Part shown: one piece after another, positions 1 to 8,948 of the stretch
How positions within the stretch are numbered: position 1 is the stretch's first letter
Layout of the letters: every line of letters begins with the position of its first letter
Assembly: GCF_000026225.1 (NCBI RefSeq)
Contig: NC_011740.1
Coordinates: forward strand, 3,286,001 to 3,350,000
Reading direction: 5' to 3'
Length of the DNA: 64,000 nucleotides
Source of the DNA: Escherichia fergusonii ATCC 35469
Lineage (GTDB): Bacteria; Pseudomonadota; Gammaproteobacteria; Enterobacterales; Enterobacteriaceae
The notes under the pieces: generated by a model
What the model was told of the DNA's origin: nothing
Database searches by the model: none
The model's input: only the letters and a program-made list of their open reading frames with translations
Made by a program: the position numbers and the translations under genes

Positions 1-64
1 CAGATCAATTAAGCAACACCCCATACAGAAAGCTTATAATGCGATCTGCTTCACTAAAGTGGCA

Positions 65-847
65 TTATTTCTTTTTGTGGGTGGTTTGGCCGAAGGCGTG
101 CCAGGTGGCAGAAACGCTGTTGAGATGCGATTGCAACGCGCGATCGGCTTCATCGGGATCGTGGCGGCGGATCGCGTCAACGATCGCAATATGCTGTTGA
201 TAGCTAACGTTGTTATGCTCGTGCAGAGCCTGATCAGCTACGGTTGGGCGCGCGGCGATCAGCCAATCGAGCAGGGCAACATGGATCGCCATAAAGATCG
301 GGTTGCCGGGGATCTCCGCCAACACGCGGTGGAAATCAACGTCTGAACGAATGAATGCCGCGTTGTTATCCAGCGACTGACTGTTGATTTCCAGTGCTTT
401 TGCCAGCAAATCAATTTGCTCATCGGTGGCATGTTCAGCCGCATAGCGCACCAGGCTGGATTCAAAGAACAGACGTAATTGTTCGAAATGGGCAATCCCG
501 CCAGGATGAGAAAGGAAATCTTTCGCCATGCCGGAAAGCTCGCCGATGATGGTGTCCGCCGAAGGACGCGAGACGCGGGCGCGTTCTCCATTGTTTATTT
601 GCACCAGACCTTTTCGTTTTAATGCTGCCAGCGCTTCACGCACCGAAGGTCGCCCGACGTTAAAGAACGCCATCAGTTCGCGCTCAGACGGCAACTGCTC
701 ACCTTCGCCAAACTCGCGGCGGCGGATCATCTGCTCCAGCTCTTCTTCCACCATTTCGGAGAGTTTTTTACGCGCCAGCGGGCGGCTGCGCAAGTTGCGA
801 CCGATAGTAGTAGTAGAATCTTCAGCTTGCGGATCAAATGCGTTCAT
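65..847 (-). CDS. nanR: NanR, GntR-family repressor of sialic acid catabolism
   Basis: 260-residue FadR-type GntR regulator. An N-terminal winged helix-turn-helix (about residues 30-105, with motif PSERELMAFFNVGRPSVREA) is followed by an all-helical FCD ligand domain (about 115-250). It is nearly identical to my recollection of E. coli NanR, which represses nanATEK-yhcH and is relieved by N-acetylneuraminate. K-12 NanR begins a few residues earlier, but the upstream in-frame codons here give no ATG, so this ATG is chosen. The nan catabolic genes would lie beyond the left edge; the 64 bases left of the gene hold no recognisable NanR repeat. The right-hand neighbour is sspB, with no dcuD between. 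Identity is by family and context; binding is not testable here. Confidence 0.95.
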   Translation of the reverse strand: MNAFDPQAEDSTTTIGRNLRSRPLARKKLSEMVEEELEQMIRRREFGEGEQLPSERELMAFFNVGRPSVREALAALKRKGLVQINNGERARVSRPSADTIIGELSGMAKDFLSHPGGIAHFEQLRLFFESSLVRYAAEHATDEQIDLLAKALEINSQSLDNNAAFIRSDVDFHRVLAEIPGNPIFMAIHVALLDWLIAARPTVADQALHEHNNVSYQQHIAIVDAIRRHDPDEADRALQSHLNSVSATWHAFGQTTHKKK

Positions 848-936
848 AAGGCTCTTTCTGGGAAAATGCGTTAACGGATAATAACGAAGTTATCGTAACA
901 CAGTATCAAAATCAGACGAAAAGAAGGTAGATAGCA

Positions 937-959
937 AAACAGGCCACATGGGCCTGTTT
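937..959 (-). terminator. Hairpin after sspB, likely sspAB terminator
   Basis: A 9-bp perfect stem (AAACAGGCC / GGCCTGTTT) with a 5-base loop lies a few bases past the sspB stop codon. On the minus strand it runs into a short T-containing tail, so it is a plausible rho-independent terminator for the ssp operon. It also sits in the only gap between sspB and nanR. Confidence 0.6.
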
Positions 960-964
960 ATCAT

Positions 965-1468
965 TTATTTCACAACCCGCAATGCCGGGCGTCCACCTCG
1001 TGGAGGCTGTGGCGGCTCGTCATCAGGATTATTGTCATCGTCATGATCGGGCTTATCACCGTCAATGACCGACATCACCGTCTCGCTTTCATCAGCAGAA
1101 GTGGTTTCGTCATCATTCTGGCTTGCGATTTCTTCGTCGTAAGCCGCTTCCGGCTCAAACATAGTGCCCGCACCATTTTCTCGTGCATAAATTGCTAACA
1201 CGGCTGCCAGCGGAACATAGACCTGGCGAGGAACGCCACCAAAGCGCGCATTAAAACGCACTTCATCATTTGCCAGTTCAAGATTTCCCACGGCACGCGG
1301 TGCAATGTTCAGAACAATTTGCCCATCACGCGCATATTCCATCGGGACTTTCACGCCGGGAAGCGTCACATCCACCACCAGATGCGGTGTGAGCTGGTTA
1401 TCCAGCAGCCATTCGTAAAATGCACGAAGCAGGTATGGCCGACGTGGTGTTAGCTGTGACAAATCCAT
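965..1468 (-). CDS. sspB: SspB, ClpXP specificity-enhancing adaptor
   Basis: 167 residues. The folded N-terminal domain (about 1-110) binds ssrA-tagged proteins. It is followed by a long, very acidic flexible linker (D/E-rich, about 115-150) and the C-terminal ClpX-docking peptide RGGRPALRVVK. This is the standard SspB layout, about two residues longer than the K-12 protein because of small changes in the linker. It delivers tmRNA-tagged stalled-ribosome products, and RseA fragments, to ClpXP in the cytoplasm; the sigmaE pathway that this serves is also fed by DegS, encoded nearby. It follows sspA by five bases and is almost certainly co-transcribed with it. Confidence 0.97.
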   Translation of the reverse strand: MDLSQLTPRRPYLLRAFYEWLLDNQLTPHLVVDVTLPGVKVPMEYARDGQIVLNIAPRAVGNLELANDEVRFNARFGGVPRQVYVPLAAVLAIYARENGAGTMFEPEAAYDEEIASQNDDETTSADESETVMSVIDGDKPDHDDDNNPDDEPPQPPRGGRPALRVVK

Positions 1469-1473
1469 ACAGA

Positions 1474-2112
1474 TTAACTCCGACCGAGGCGCATTTCGCG
1501 TTCGGCTTCTGTTAAGGAAGCGAGGAAGGAATCACGTTCAAAGACGCGCGTCATATAGCCTTTCAGCTCTTTCGCGCCCGGACCGCTGAACTCAATCCCC
1601 AGTTGCGGCAGACGCCACAGCAGCGGTGCCAGATAGCAGTCTACCAGGCTGAATTCATCGCTCAGGAAATAAGGCTTCTGACCGAAAACTGGTGCGACAG
1701 CCAGCAACTCTTCGCGCAGCTGTTTACGCGCAGCATCAGCTTCTGCATTAGAACCGTTCATGATGGTATTCATCAGTGAGTACCAGTCTTTTTCGATACG
1801 GTGCATGTACAGGCGGCTTTCACCACGTGCAACCGGGTAAACCGGCATCAGCGGCGGATGAGGGAAACGCTCATCAAGGTATTCCATAATGATGCGAGAT
1901 TCCCACAGGGTCAGCTCACGATCAACCAGGGTCGGTACGCTCTGATTCGGGTTGAGGTCAATCAGATCCTGAGGCGGATTGTCCTTTTCCACGTGTTCGA
2001 TCTCAAAGCTAACACCTTTTTCAGCCAGCACAATGCGGACCTGATGGCTATAGATGTCAGTAGGACCAGAAAACAGCGTCATTACCGAACGTTTGTTGGC
2101 AGCGACAGCCAT
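1474..2112 (-). CDS. sspA: SspA, stringent starvation protein A (RNA polymerase-associated)
   Basis: 212 residues with a glutathione-S-transferase fold. The N-terminal thioredoxin-like domain (about 10-90) carries the NPNQSVPTLVD segment, and a helical C-terminal domain (about 95-205) follows. It binds RNA polymerase holoenzyme rather than glutathione and is known for acid-stress survival and phage P1 late-gene activation. The ATG at the right end is preceded by an AGG-type ribosome binding site (ACCTGGAGG on the minus strand). It is the first gene of sspAB, with rpsI ending about 315 bases upstream. Confidence 0.97.
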   Translation of the reverse strand: MAVAANKRSVMTLFSGPTDIYSHQVRIVLAEKGVSFEIEHVEKDNPPQDLIDLNPNQSVPTLVDRELTLWESRIIMEYLDERFPHPPLMPVYPVARGESRLYMHRIEKDWYSLMNTIMNGSNAEADAARKQLREELLAVAPVFGQKPYFLSDEFSLVDCYLAPLLWRLPQLGIEFSGPGAKELKGYMTRVFERDSFLASLTEAEREMRLGRS

Positions 2113-2370
2113 GAAAACCTCCAGGTATAGTCAGAATTTTTACTGCTACCAGCCAACATATGGCCAGTCAGAAGTGATGTTACCCGCCAGCGGATGCGTC
2201 ATTCATGTTCGGAACGCAAACAAAAAATGAACAATACCCGTCATTTGGGCAGAAAATTGGATGATAGTTTACCAGATTTTGCGACCTTTGTGGTGAGTCG
2301 ATTCTGGAAATGGGGAAAAAGAGGCGACAATCAGAAGAATGCGACAAAACCAGACCCACTTTGGCGATAA
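2113..2370 (-). promoter_or_regulatory. sspA upstream region
   Basis: Non-coding leader and promoter region between the rpsI terminator and sspA. It is AT-rich; minus-strand segments such as TAAACT and TATCAT around 2260-2272 could serve as -10 elements, but no clear -35 stands out and I do not assign a start site. No RNA gene or coding remnant is seen. Confidence 0.35.
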
Positions 2371-2395
2371 AAAAACCCGCCGAAGCGGGTTTTTT
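2371..2395 (-). terminator. rplM-rpsI operon terminator (symmetrical)
   Basis: Perfect hairpin AAAAACCCGC-CGAA-GCGGGTTTTT, a strong rho-independent terminator with A and T tracts on both sides, so it could work in both directions. It lies 32 bases past the rpsI stop codon. Confidence 0.9.
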
Positions 2396-2427
2396 CGCCA
2401 ATGGTAATCTGCGTAAGCAGAAACCAA

Positions 2428-2820
2428 TTAACGTTTGGAGAACTGCGGACGACGACGTGCTTTACGCAGACCGACTTTCTTACGTTCAACCTGACGAGCG
2501 TCACGAGTAACGAAGCCAGCTTTACGCAGTTCGCCACGCAGGGACTCATCATACTCCATCAGAGCGCGGGTGATACCGTGACGGATCGCACCAGCCTGAC
2601 CAGAGATACCACCACCTTTAACGGTGATGTACAGGTCCAGTTTCTCAACCATGTCGACCAGTTCCAGCGGCTGACGAACTACCATGCGGGCAGTTTCACG
2701 ACCGAAGTACTGTTCCAGAGAACGTTGGTTGATTACGATTTTACCGTTGCCCGGTTTGATGAAAACGCGAGCTGCGGAACTTTTGCGGCGACCAGTGCCG
2801 TAGTATTGATTTTCAGCCAT
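2428..2820 (-). CDS. rpsI: Ribosomal protein S9
   Basis: 130 residues, identical in length to E. coli S9. It has the conserved [12 protein letters not shown] start and the basic C-terminal tail RRRPQFSKR, whose last residues reach the P-site tRNA in the 30S subunit. It is the second gene of the rplM-rpsI operon, 15 bases after rplM. Confidence 0.99.
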
Positions 2821-2835
2821 TGCCTATAATCCCGA

Positions 2836-3351
<516 letters not shown>

Positions 3352-3427
3352 CTACCCCTTCGAATAGCCTATGCCAGCACACAAAAAGTTTTGGGAAAAA
3401 AACTTTCTTGTAACGTGGGGTCGCAGG

Positions 3428-3433
3428 ATTATA
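3428..3433 (-). promoter_or_regulatory. -10 element of the rplM-rpsI promoter
   Basis: The minus strand shows a perfect TATAAT followed by a GC-rich discriminator (CCTGCGACCCC), the arrangement expected of a ribosomal-protein promoter. The -35 region is weak at 17-bp spacing. A GGGGTC/GACCCC hairpin lies just upstream (3442-3460). The implied leader of about 155 bases fits L13 leader autoregulation. Confidence 0.6.
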
Positions 3434-3482
3434 GAGAAGTCGGGGTCAAAGATCGACCCCTTTTTGTGATTTGTGGCAGGTT

Positions 3483-4610
3483 TTAACCCGCTAAATGCTC
3501 GCGCTTCAGATACTCTTCGCTTTGCATCTCTTGCAGACGTGACAGGCAACGCTGGAACTCAAATTTCAGCCGCTCGCCCTGATAAATTTCATATAGCGGC
3601 ACTTCTGCACCCACCACTAATTTGACATGGCGCTCGTAAAACTCATCCACCAGCGCAATAAAGCGCCGCGCTTCGCTCTCCATCAACCGCGTCATGACTG
3701 GTACATCAAACAACATGACCGTGTGAAAGAGACGTGAGAGCGCAATATAGTCATGCTGACTGCGGGCATCAACGCACAGCGTAGTAAAAGAGACCGCCAG
3801 CGTCTGGTTCTCGACGCCCATTGTCGCCAACGGCCGATGGTTGATTTCTAACGTCGGTGAATTTTCTCGTTTCGCCCCCGCCAGCGCCAACCATAGTTTA
3901 TCCATTTGCGCCTGGGTTTCATCGTTGAGTGGCGAAAGCCACAGGTGCGCCTGAGTGAGCGTACGCAGTCGATAATCAACACCAGCGTCCACGTTCATTA
4001 CATCACAATGCTGTTTAATGGCATCGATTGCAGGCAAAAAACGCGCACGTTGCAGGCCATTTCGATAAAGTTCGTCCGGCGGAATATTTGACGTCGCTAC
4101 CAGGGTAATACCGCGGGCGAACAGGGCTTTCATCAGGCCGCCAAGTAGCATGGCATCGGTAATATCAGAAACAAAAAATTCGTCAAAACAGAGCACGTCA
4201 GTTTCTGCTTTAAAGCGATCGGCAATAATTTCCAGCGGATCGGTCTGCCCCTGCAAAGCAGTTAGCTCTTCATGTACCCGCAGCATAAAACGGTGAAAGT
4301 GCAGACGCTGTTTCCGCTCTCCCGGCAGGCTTTGATAGAAAAGGTCCATCAGCCAGGTTTTCCCGCGTCCTACCCCGCCCCACATATACAACCCGCGCAC
4401 GGGTGCATTAGTTGTATCTTCGCGTTTTCCCAGCAGTTTTCCGATCCGCACCATTAACCCGCTCGCTTTGGGCGCTGTTGGCGTACCGTTAATTAACTCC
4501 TGATAAATCGTTTCCAGTCGATTCACCGCCTCTTTTTGTACGTCGTCCGGTTGGTGACTACCCTCTTTCAGAGCCTGGAGGTAACGCGATGTTGGGGTAA
4601 AGCTTTGCAT
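3483..4610 (-). CDS. zapE: ZapE, cell-division AFG1-like ATPase
   Basis: 375 residues, AFG1/LACE1 family P-loop ATPase. Walker A is GGVGRGKTWLMD (about residues 78-89) and the Walker B region is VLCFDEFFVSD (about 138-148). In E. coli ZapE (YhcM) associates with the Z ring and is needed for division under anaerobic or high-temperature growth. The gene is divergent from zapG, another division and envelope gene, across about 190 bases, and ends about 220 bases from the rplM start. Confidence 0.95.
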   Translation of the reverse strand: MQSFTPTSRYLQALKEGSHQPDDVQKEAVNRLETIYQELINGTPTAPKASGLMVRIGKLLGKREDTTNAPVRGLYMWGGVGRGKTWLMDLFYQSLPGERKQRLHFHRFMLRVHEELTALQGQTDPLEIIADRFKAETDVLCFDEFFVSDITDAMLLGGLMKALFARGITLVATSNIPPDELYRNGLQRARFLPAIDAIKQHCDVMNVDAGVDYRLRTLTQAHLWLSPLNDETQAQMDKLWLALAGAKRENSPTLEINHRPLATMGVENQTLAVSFTTLCVDARSQHDYIALSRLFHTVMLFDVPVMTRLMESEARRFIALVDEFYERHVKLVVGAEVPLYEIYQGERLKFEFQRCLSRLQEMQSEEYLKREHLAG

Positions 4611-4803
4611 GATGTTATTGTTATTCCTCGAATACTTTATCTGTCGTAGTTCATGCCTGGCGAAAAAAAGGCCGTTCTACACTACGTGATATGCTGTCGG
4701 GATTCCACTTCTACGGGATTAACGGTTATAGTGGCATTATCAGCCGCAGGCATGGAGCCTGAAGCCAACACCCTACGGAAACAAAAGACAACGGGAGATG
4801 TTC

Positions 4804-5202
4804 ATGACCTGGGAATATGCGCTAATTGGGTTAGTCGTCGGCATCATTATCGGTGCCGTGGCCATGCGTTTTGGTAATCGTAAATTACGTCAACAACAGG
4901 CGTTGCAGTACGAACTGGAAAAAAATAAAGCTGAGTTGGATGAGTACCGCGAAGAGCTGGTTAACCACTTTGCCCGCAGCGCCGAATTACTGGACACCAT
5001 GGCGCACGACTATCGCCAGCTGTACCAGCATATGGCGAAAAGCTCCAGCAGCCTGCTGCCGGAGCTGTCTGCGGAGGCTAACCCGTTCCGCAACCGTCTG
5101 GCGGAATCTGAAGCCAGTAATGATCAGGCACCGGTGCAAATGCCGCGTGACTATTCCGAAGGCGCTTCCGGCCTGCTGCGTAGTGGCGCAAAACGCGATT
5201 AA
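4804..5202 (+). CDS. zapG: ZapG (YhcB), inner-membrane division and envelope coordination protein
   Basis: 132 residues beginning MTWEYALIGLVVG. There is one N-terminal membrane helix (about 4-22), then a charged coiled coil (about 28-85), and a disordered C-terminal tail. The start two codons after another ATG is preferred because GGGAGATG supplies the ribosome binding site at proper spacing. In E. coli YhcB links divisome, elongasome and envelope synthesis. It is transcribed away from zapE. Confidence 0.95.
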   Translation: MTWEYALIGLVVGIIIGAVAMRFGNRKLRQQQALQYELEKNKAELDEYREELVNHFARSAELLDTMAHDYRQLYQHMAKSSSSLLPELSAEANPFRNRLAESEASNDQAPVQMPRDYSEGASGLLRSGAKRD

Positions 5203-5356
5203 TTTATTTTTCGGGCGCAGCCATTGCGCCCTCCTCTTCTGTCCTGGCCCGACTATCATTTAATCTGACATCTGATTGTTCGCAGATTAGAAATTCAATA
5301 ACATCAATCTGTTTTGAATCGATTTTCCTTATCACTCAAGGTACGAGAGCCGGAAT

Positions 5357-6724
5357 ATGAAAAAGCAAACCCAGCTGTTGAGTGTATTAGCGTTAAGTGT
5401 CGGGTTAATTCTCGCGGCACCGTATCAAGCCGCAGCATCAATTCCCGGCCAGGTTGCTGGTCAGGCACCTTTACCCAGCCTCGCCCCCATGTTGGAAAAA
5501 GTATTACCTGCGGTGGTCAGCGTTCGAGTCGAAGGCACAGCTGTTCAAAGCCAGAATATACCGGAAGAATTCAAAAAGTTTTTTGGCGATGACCTGCCAG
5601 AAGGACCTTCACAGCCTTTTGAAGGACTCGGATCAGGTGTCATTATCGATGCAGCTAAAGGCTATGTTCTCACCAATAACCATGTCATAAATCAGGCGCA
5701 GAAAATCAGCATCCAGCTCAATGATGGGCGCGAGTTCGATGCGAAACTGATTGGTAGCGACGATCAGAGCGATATCGCCCTGTTGCAAATTCAAAATCCC
5801 AGCAAACTGACACAAATTACCATTGCTGATTCCGACAAATTACGTGTCGGTGATTTTGCCGTGGCGGTGGGTAACCCTTTTGGTCTGGGGCAAACCGCGA
5901 CCTCCGGGATTATCTCGGCGTTAGGTCGTAGCGGGCTAAATCTGGAAGGTCTGGAAAACTTTATTCAAACTGACGCCTCAATCAACCGGGGTAACTCTGG
6001 TGGTGCCCTTATTAACCTTAATGGCGAACTGATTGGGATTAATACTGCTATTCTGGCACCAGGTGGGGGCAGTGTAGGTATTGGCTTCGCCATCCCAAGT
6101 AATATGGCGCGCACTCTGGCTCAGCAACTGATTGATTTCGGCGAGATAAAACGTGGGTTGCTCGGAATTAAAGGTACGGAGATGACCGCTGATATCGCCA
6201 AAGCGTTCAAGCTGGATGTGCAACGTGGCGCATTTGTCAGTGAAGTCATGCCAAACTCCGGTTCAGCGAAAGCAGGTATCAAGTCAGGCGATATCATCAC
6301 TAGTCTCAATGGGAAGCCATTGACCAGCTTTGCCGAGCTACGTTCCCGCATTGCCACGACCGAACCTGGCACTAAAGTCAAACTGGGCCTGTTGCGTAAT
6401 GGCAAGCCACTGGAGGTTGAAGTCACGCTGGATACCAGCACCTCATCTTCTGCCAGCGCAGAGATGATCGCCCCAGCGCTACAGGGCGCAACGCTTAGCG
6501 ATACACAACTAAAAGATGGTACCAAAGGTATCCGCATTGAAAATATTGAGAAAAGCAGTCCGGCGGCACAATCAGGCCTGCAGAAAGACGATGTGATTAT
6601 TGGAATTAACCGTGATCGCGTGAACTCAATTGCTGAGATGCGTAAAACACTGGAAGCAAAACCGGCGATCATTGCTTTGCAGATTTTGCGTGGCAACGAC
6701 ACCCTTTATCTCCTCCTGCGTTAA
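5357..6724 (+). CDS. degQ: DegQ, periplasmic HtrA serine endoprotease
   Basis: 455 residues. A signal peptide (about 1-27, cleavage near AAA-S) is followed by a trypsin-like domain with catalytic triad H109 (TNNHV), D139 (DIALLQ) and S214 (GNSGGA), then two PDZ domains (about 260-350 and 365-450). The architecture matches DegP/DegQ with a shorter regulatory loop. It degrades unfolded periplasmic proteins. A hairpin separates it from degS, which is consistent with separate regulation. Confidence 0.97.
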   Translation: MKKQTQLLSVLALSVGLILAAPYQAAASIPGQVAGQAPLPSLAPMLEKVLPAVVSVRVEGTAVQSQNIPEEFKKFFGDDLPEGPSQPFEGLGSGVIIDAAKGYVLTNNHVINQAQKISIQLNDGREFDAKLIGSDDQSDIALLQIQNPSKLTQITIADSDKLRVGDFAVAVGNPFGLGQTATSGIISALGRSGLNLEGLENFIQTDASINRGNSGGALINLNGELIGINTAILAPGGGSVGIGFAIPSNMARTLAQQLIDFGEIKRGLLGIKGTEMTADIAKAFKLDVQRGAFVSEVMPNSGSAKAGIKSGDIITSLNGKPLTSFAELRSRIATTEPGTKVKLGLLRNGKPLEVEVTLDTSTSSSASAEMIAPALQGATLSDTQLKDGTKGIRIENIEKSSPAAQSGLQKDDVIIGINRDRVNSIAEMRKTLEAKPAIIALQILRGNDTLYLLLR

Positions 6725-6731
6725 TGTAGCA

Positions 6732-6765
6732 AACCGGGCATCAGCCTTACGTGTGATGTCCGGTT
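6732..6765 (+). terminator. Hairpin between degQ and degS
   Basis: Inverted repeat AACCGG...CCGGTT, extended by complementary GCATCA/TGATG blocks, sits immediately after the degQ stop codon. It is probably the degQ terminator, though it has no long T tract. Confidence 0.5.
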
Positions 6766-6813
6766 AACTCATGGTATGCTGCTCCCGTTCCTTATTTTTA
6801 TGACGCCTCCATC

Positions 6814-7881
6814 ATGTTTGTGAAGCTCTTACGTTCAGTTGCTATTGGTTTAATTGTTGGCGCCGTGCTGCTGGTCGCCATGCCCTCATTGCGGACAATC
6901 AATCCTTTTTCTGCACCGCAATATGACAGTACCGATGAGACGCCAGCCAGCTACAACCCGGCCGTTCGCCGCGCAGCTCCGGCTGTGGTCAACGTCTATA
7001 ACCGTGCAGTTAACAGCACTTCCCGCAATAAACTTGAGATCCGTGGACTGGGCTCCGGGGTTATCATGGATCAGCGCGGTTATATCATTACCAATAAACA
7101 TGTGATCAGCGATGCGGATCAAATTATCGTCGCATTACAGGATGGTCGTGTATTTGAAGCCTTGTTGGTAGGCTCCGACAGCCTGACTGATCTGGCCGTT
7201 TTGAAAATCAACGCCACCGGTGGATTGCCGACAATTCCAATTAATGCCAATCGTACACCGCACATTGGCGACGTGGTTTTGGCTATCGGTAATCCCTACA
7301 ACTTGGGGCAGACCATTACTCAGGGGATCATCAGCGCTACCGGGCGTATTGGTCTGAATCCCAGCGGAAGACAAAACTTCCTGCAAACCGACGCCTCCAT
7401 CAACCACGGTAACTCCGGTGGTGCACTGGTAAATACGCTGGGAGAATTGATGGGTATTAACACACTGTCCTTTGATAAGAGTAATGACGGCGAAACACCA
7501 GAAGGGATTGGATTTGCGATTCCTTTCCAGTTAGCAACCAAAATTATGGATAAGCTGATTCGTGATGGCCGGGTAATTCGTGGATTTATCGGTATTGGCG
7601 GACGTGAAATTGCCCCGATGCACTCCCAGGCTAATGGGATTGATCAACTCCAGGGCATAGTGGTTAATGAAGTTTCCCCGGATGGCCCGGCAGCTCTGGC
7701 AGGTATTCAGGTTAATGATGTGATTATCTCCGTGAACAACAAACCTGCAGTTTCCGCTTTGGAGACAATGGATCAGGTTGCCGAAATTCGCCCTGGTTCA
7801 GTGATTCCTGTAGTAGTAATGCGTGACGACAGGCAGTTAACATTCCAGGTCACCATTCAGGAATACCCGGCAACAAACTGA
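6814..7881 (+). CDS. degS: DegS, site-1 protease initiating the sigmaE response
   Basis: 355 residues. One N-terminal membrane anchor (about 5-27) is followed by a protease domain with triad H96 (TNKHV), D126 and S201 (GNSGGA), and a single PDZ domain (about 255-350). Its PDZ domain senses C-termini of misfolded porins and the protease then cleaves RseA in the periplasm. The single PDZ and uncleaved anchor distinguish it from DegQ. In K-12 the next conserved gene is mdh; here an accessory block intervenes. Confidence 0.97.
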   Translation: MFVKLLRSVAIGLIVGAVLLVAMPSLRTINPFSAPQYDSTDETPASYNPAVRRAAPAVVNVYNRAVNSTSRNKLEIRGLGSGVIMDQRGYIITNKHVISDADQIIVALQDGRVFEALLVGSDSLTDLAVLKINATGGLPTIPINANRTPHIGDVVLAIGNPYNLGQTITQGIISATGRIGLNPSGRQNFLQTDASINHGNSGGALVNTLGELMGINTLSFDKSNDGETPEGIGFAIPFQLATKIMDKLIRDGRVIRGFIGIGGREIAPMHSQANGIDQLQGIVVNEVSPDGPAALAGIQVNDVIISVNNKPAVSALETMDQVAEIRPGSVIPVVVMRDDRQLTFQVTIQEYPATN

Positions 7882-7884
7882 TAA

Positions 7885-7905
7885 AGCTCCCCCGCCTGAG
7901 GAGCT
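7885..7905 (+). terminator. degS terminator candidate
   Basis: Stem AGCTCC / GGAGCT with a C-rich loop begins four bases after the degS stop codon and is followed by ATATT. It is a short, moderate-strength candidate. Confidence 0.45.
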
Positions 7906-7908
7906 ATA

Positions 7909-8169
7909 TTAAATCAACAATATTGGCCCGGCCGGGAATCTGGCGAGAAACCCGGCCACCACCAGCGGCGCAACACCAGAAGCTATCGCTACTTTATAGA
8001 ACAAGGCCAACACTCCAGGTGTGTACCCCATATCTACAGCCACCGTTTCCATATGAGCCAGGACTGACGGTATGGCCAATGCCAAAGCGTTTTTAATGGC
8101 ATAAACATCAGACAGACAATTAAGCTTTGCGGCAATTATCGCCAGTTGATGCTTCCGGGAAATAATGGT
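7909..8169 (-). pseudogene. Remnant of a membrane-protein gene (C-terminal fragment), family not identified
   Basis: Reading the minus strand gives an open frame of 86 sense codons plus stop, bounded upstream by an in-frame TAA at 8170-8172. The product is strongly hydrophobic with membrane-like stretches, for example ALALAIPSVLAH, GVLALFYKVAIASG and VAPLVVAGFLARF. It has no proper start: the only ATG codons fall about half-way along, without a ribosome binding site. It lies directly downstream of the tartrate/fumarate-type genes on the same strand, so I infer it is the 3' end of a transporter or membrane gene lost by deletion. I cannot assign a family. It could also be a chance frame, but length and composition argue against that. 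Confidence 0.45.
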
Positions 8170-8206
8170 TTACAACGACTGACATACAATAGCCTTTATA
8201 AGGAAG

Positions 8207-8312
8207 GCACAATAATGGTGCTATAAGCGACTTAAAAAATAAGTATGGACTTCCCCAGGCCTACAGACTGGCGATACTTTTTAAAAATCACCAACAGACA
8301 CCTTTATTGTGC
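8207..8312. repeat. Imperfect inverted repeat flanking about 80 bases
   Basis: GCACAATAATGG at 8207-8218 is matched by CCTTTATTGTGC at 8301-8312 (11 of 12 complementary). The rest of the degS to hydro-lyase gap here contains no gene. The repeat may be a deletion or transposition scar, or a weak structure downstream of the last gene of the operon. Confidence 0.35.
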
Positions 8313-8330
8313 GCAAGGTTAAATCAGACG

Positions 8331-8948
8331 TTATTTAATAAAGCTGACGTTCTGGCATATTTCTTCAGCAACAATATCTTTACGCTGATTAAAGATAACT
8401 TTATTTTGCTCGAACAGGTTATTGCCATGAGTATCAATTGAAACAATTAAAGGGCCAAACTCTTTAACCCGGCAAACCCACAATGTTTCCGGCATCCCTA
8501 AATCGCGCCACTGTGCATCTTCAATTTCTTCAACACAGACCGCAGCAACAACCGCACAACCAGCAGGGAAAACACAATGCAAAGCTTTATGTTCAGCACA
8601 ACCCTCTTCAGTGCCTTTTCCCATACCACCTTTACCGACAATCAGTTTTACCCCGGTTTGCGCAATAAATTCTTTCTCAAATTTTTCCATACGCATACTG
8701 GTGGTAGGCCCAACAGAGACCATTTCAAATTTGTCATCAGATCCTGCAATCGGACGAACAATCGGTCCGGCATGAAGAATTGCGCCACCTTCGATATTAA
8801 CCGGCAGTTCTCTACCACCTTCAATTAATCGGCGATGCGCAACATCACGACACGTTACAATATGACCATTGAGATAAATAATATCTCCCGCTTTAATATC
8901 TGCGAGGTCTTCATCTTTAATTGGCGTAGTCAGGATTTTTTTAGTCAT
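8331..8948 (-). CDS. Tartrate dehydratase / class I fumarase-type hydro-lyase, beta subunit
   Basis: 205 residues, strongly similar along its length to E. coli TtdB, including IYLNGHIVTCRDVAHRRLIE, VSVGPTTSMRM, the glycine-rich GKGGMG and the C-terminal VCRVKEFGPLIVSIDTHG. In this family the beta subunit pairs with an Fe-S alpha subunit to dehydrate hydroxy-dicarboxylates (L-tartrate or malate/fumarate type). The start codon overlaps the alpha-subunit stop (TAATG arrangement), so translation is coupled. By context it resembles the Salmonella d-tartrate locus beta subunit; the exact substrate cannot be decided from sequence. It is the last intact gene of the operon. Confidence 0.9.
   Translation of the reverse strand: MTKKILTTPIKDEDLADIKAGDIIYLNGHIVTCRDVAHRRLIEGGRELPVNIEGGAILHAGPIVRPIAGSDDKFEMVSVGPTTSMRMEKFEKEFIAQTGVKLIVGKGGMGKGTEEGCAEHKALHCVFPAGCAVVAAVCVEEIEDAQWRDLGMPETLWVCRVKEFGPLIVSIDTHGNNLFEQNKVIFNQRKDIVAEEICQNVSFIK

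Noticed and set aside
6121..6702. 193-codon frame antisense to degQ
   Set aside because: Shadow frame of a conserved gene, without a ribosome binding site or recognisable domain.
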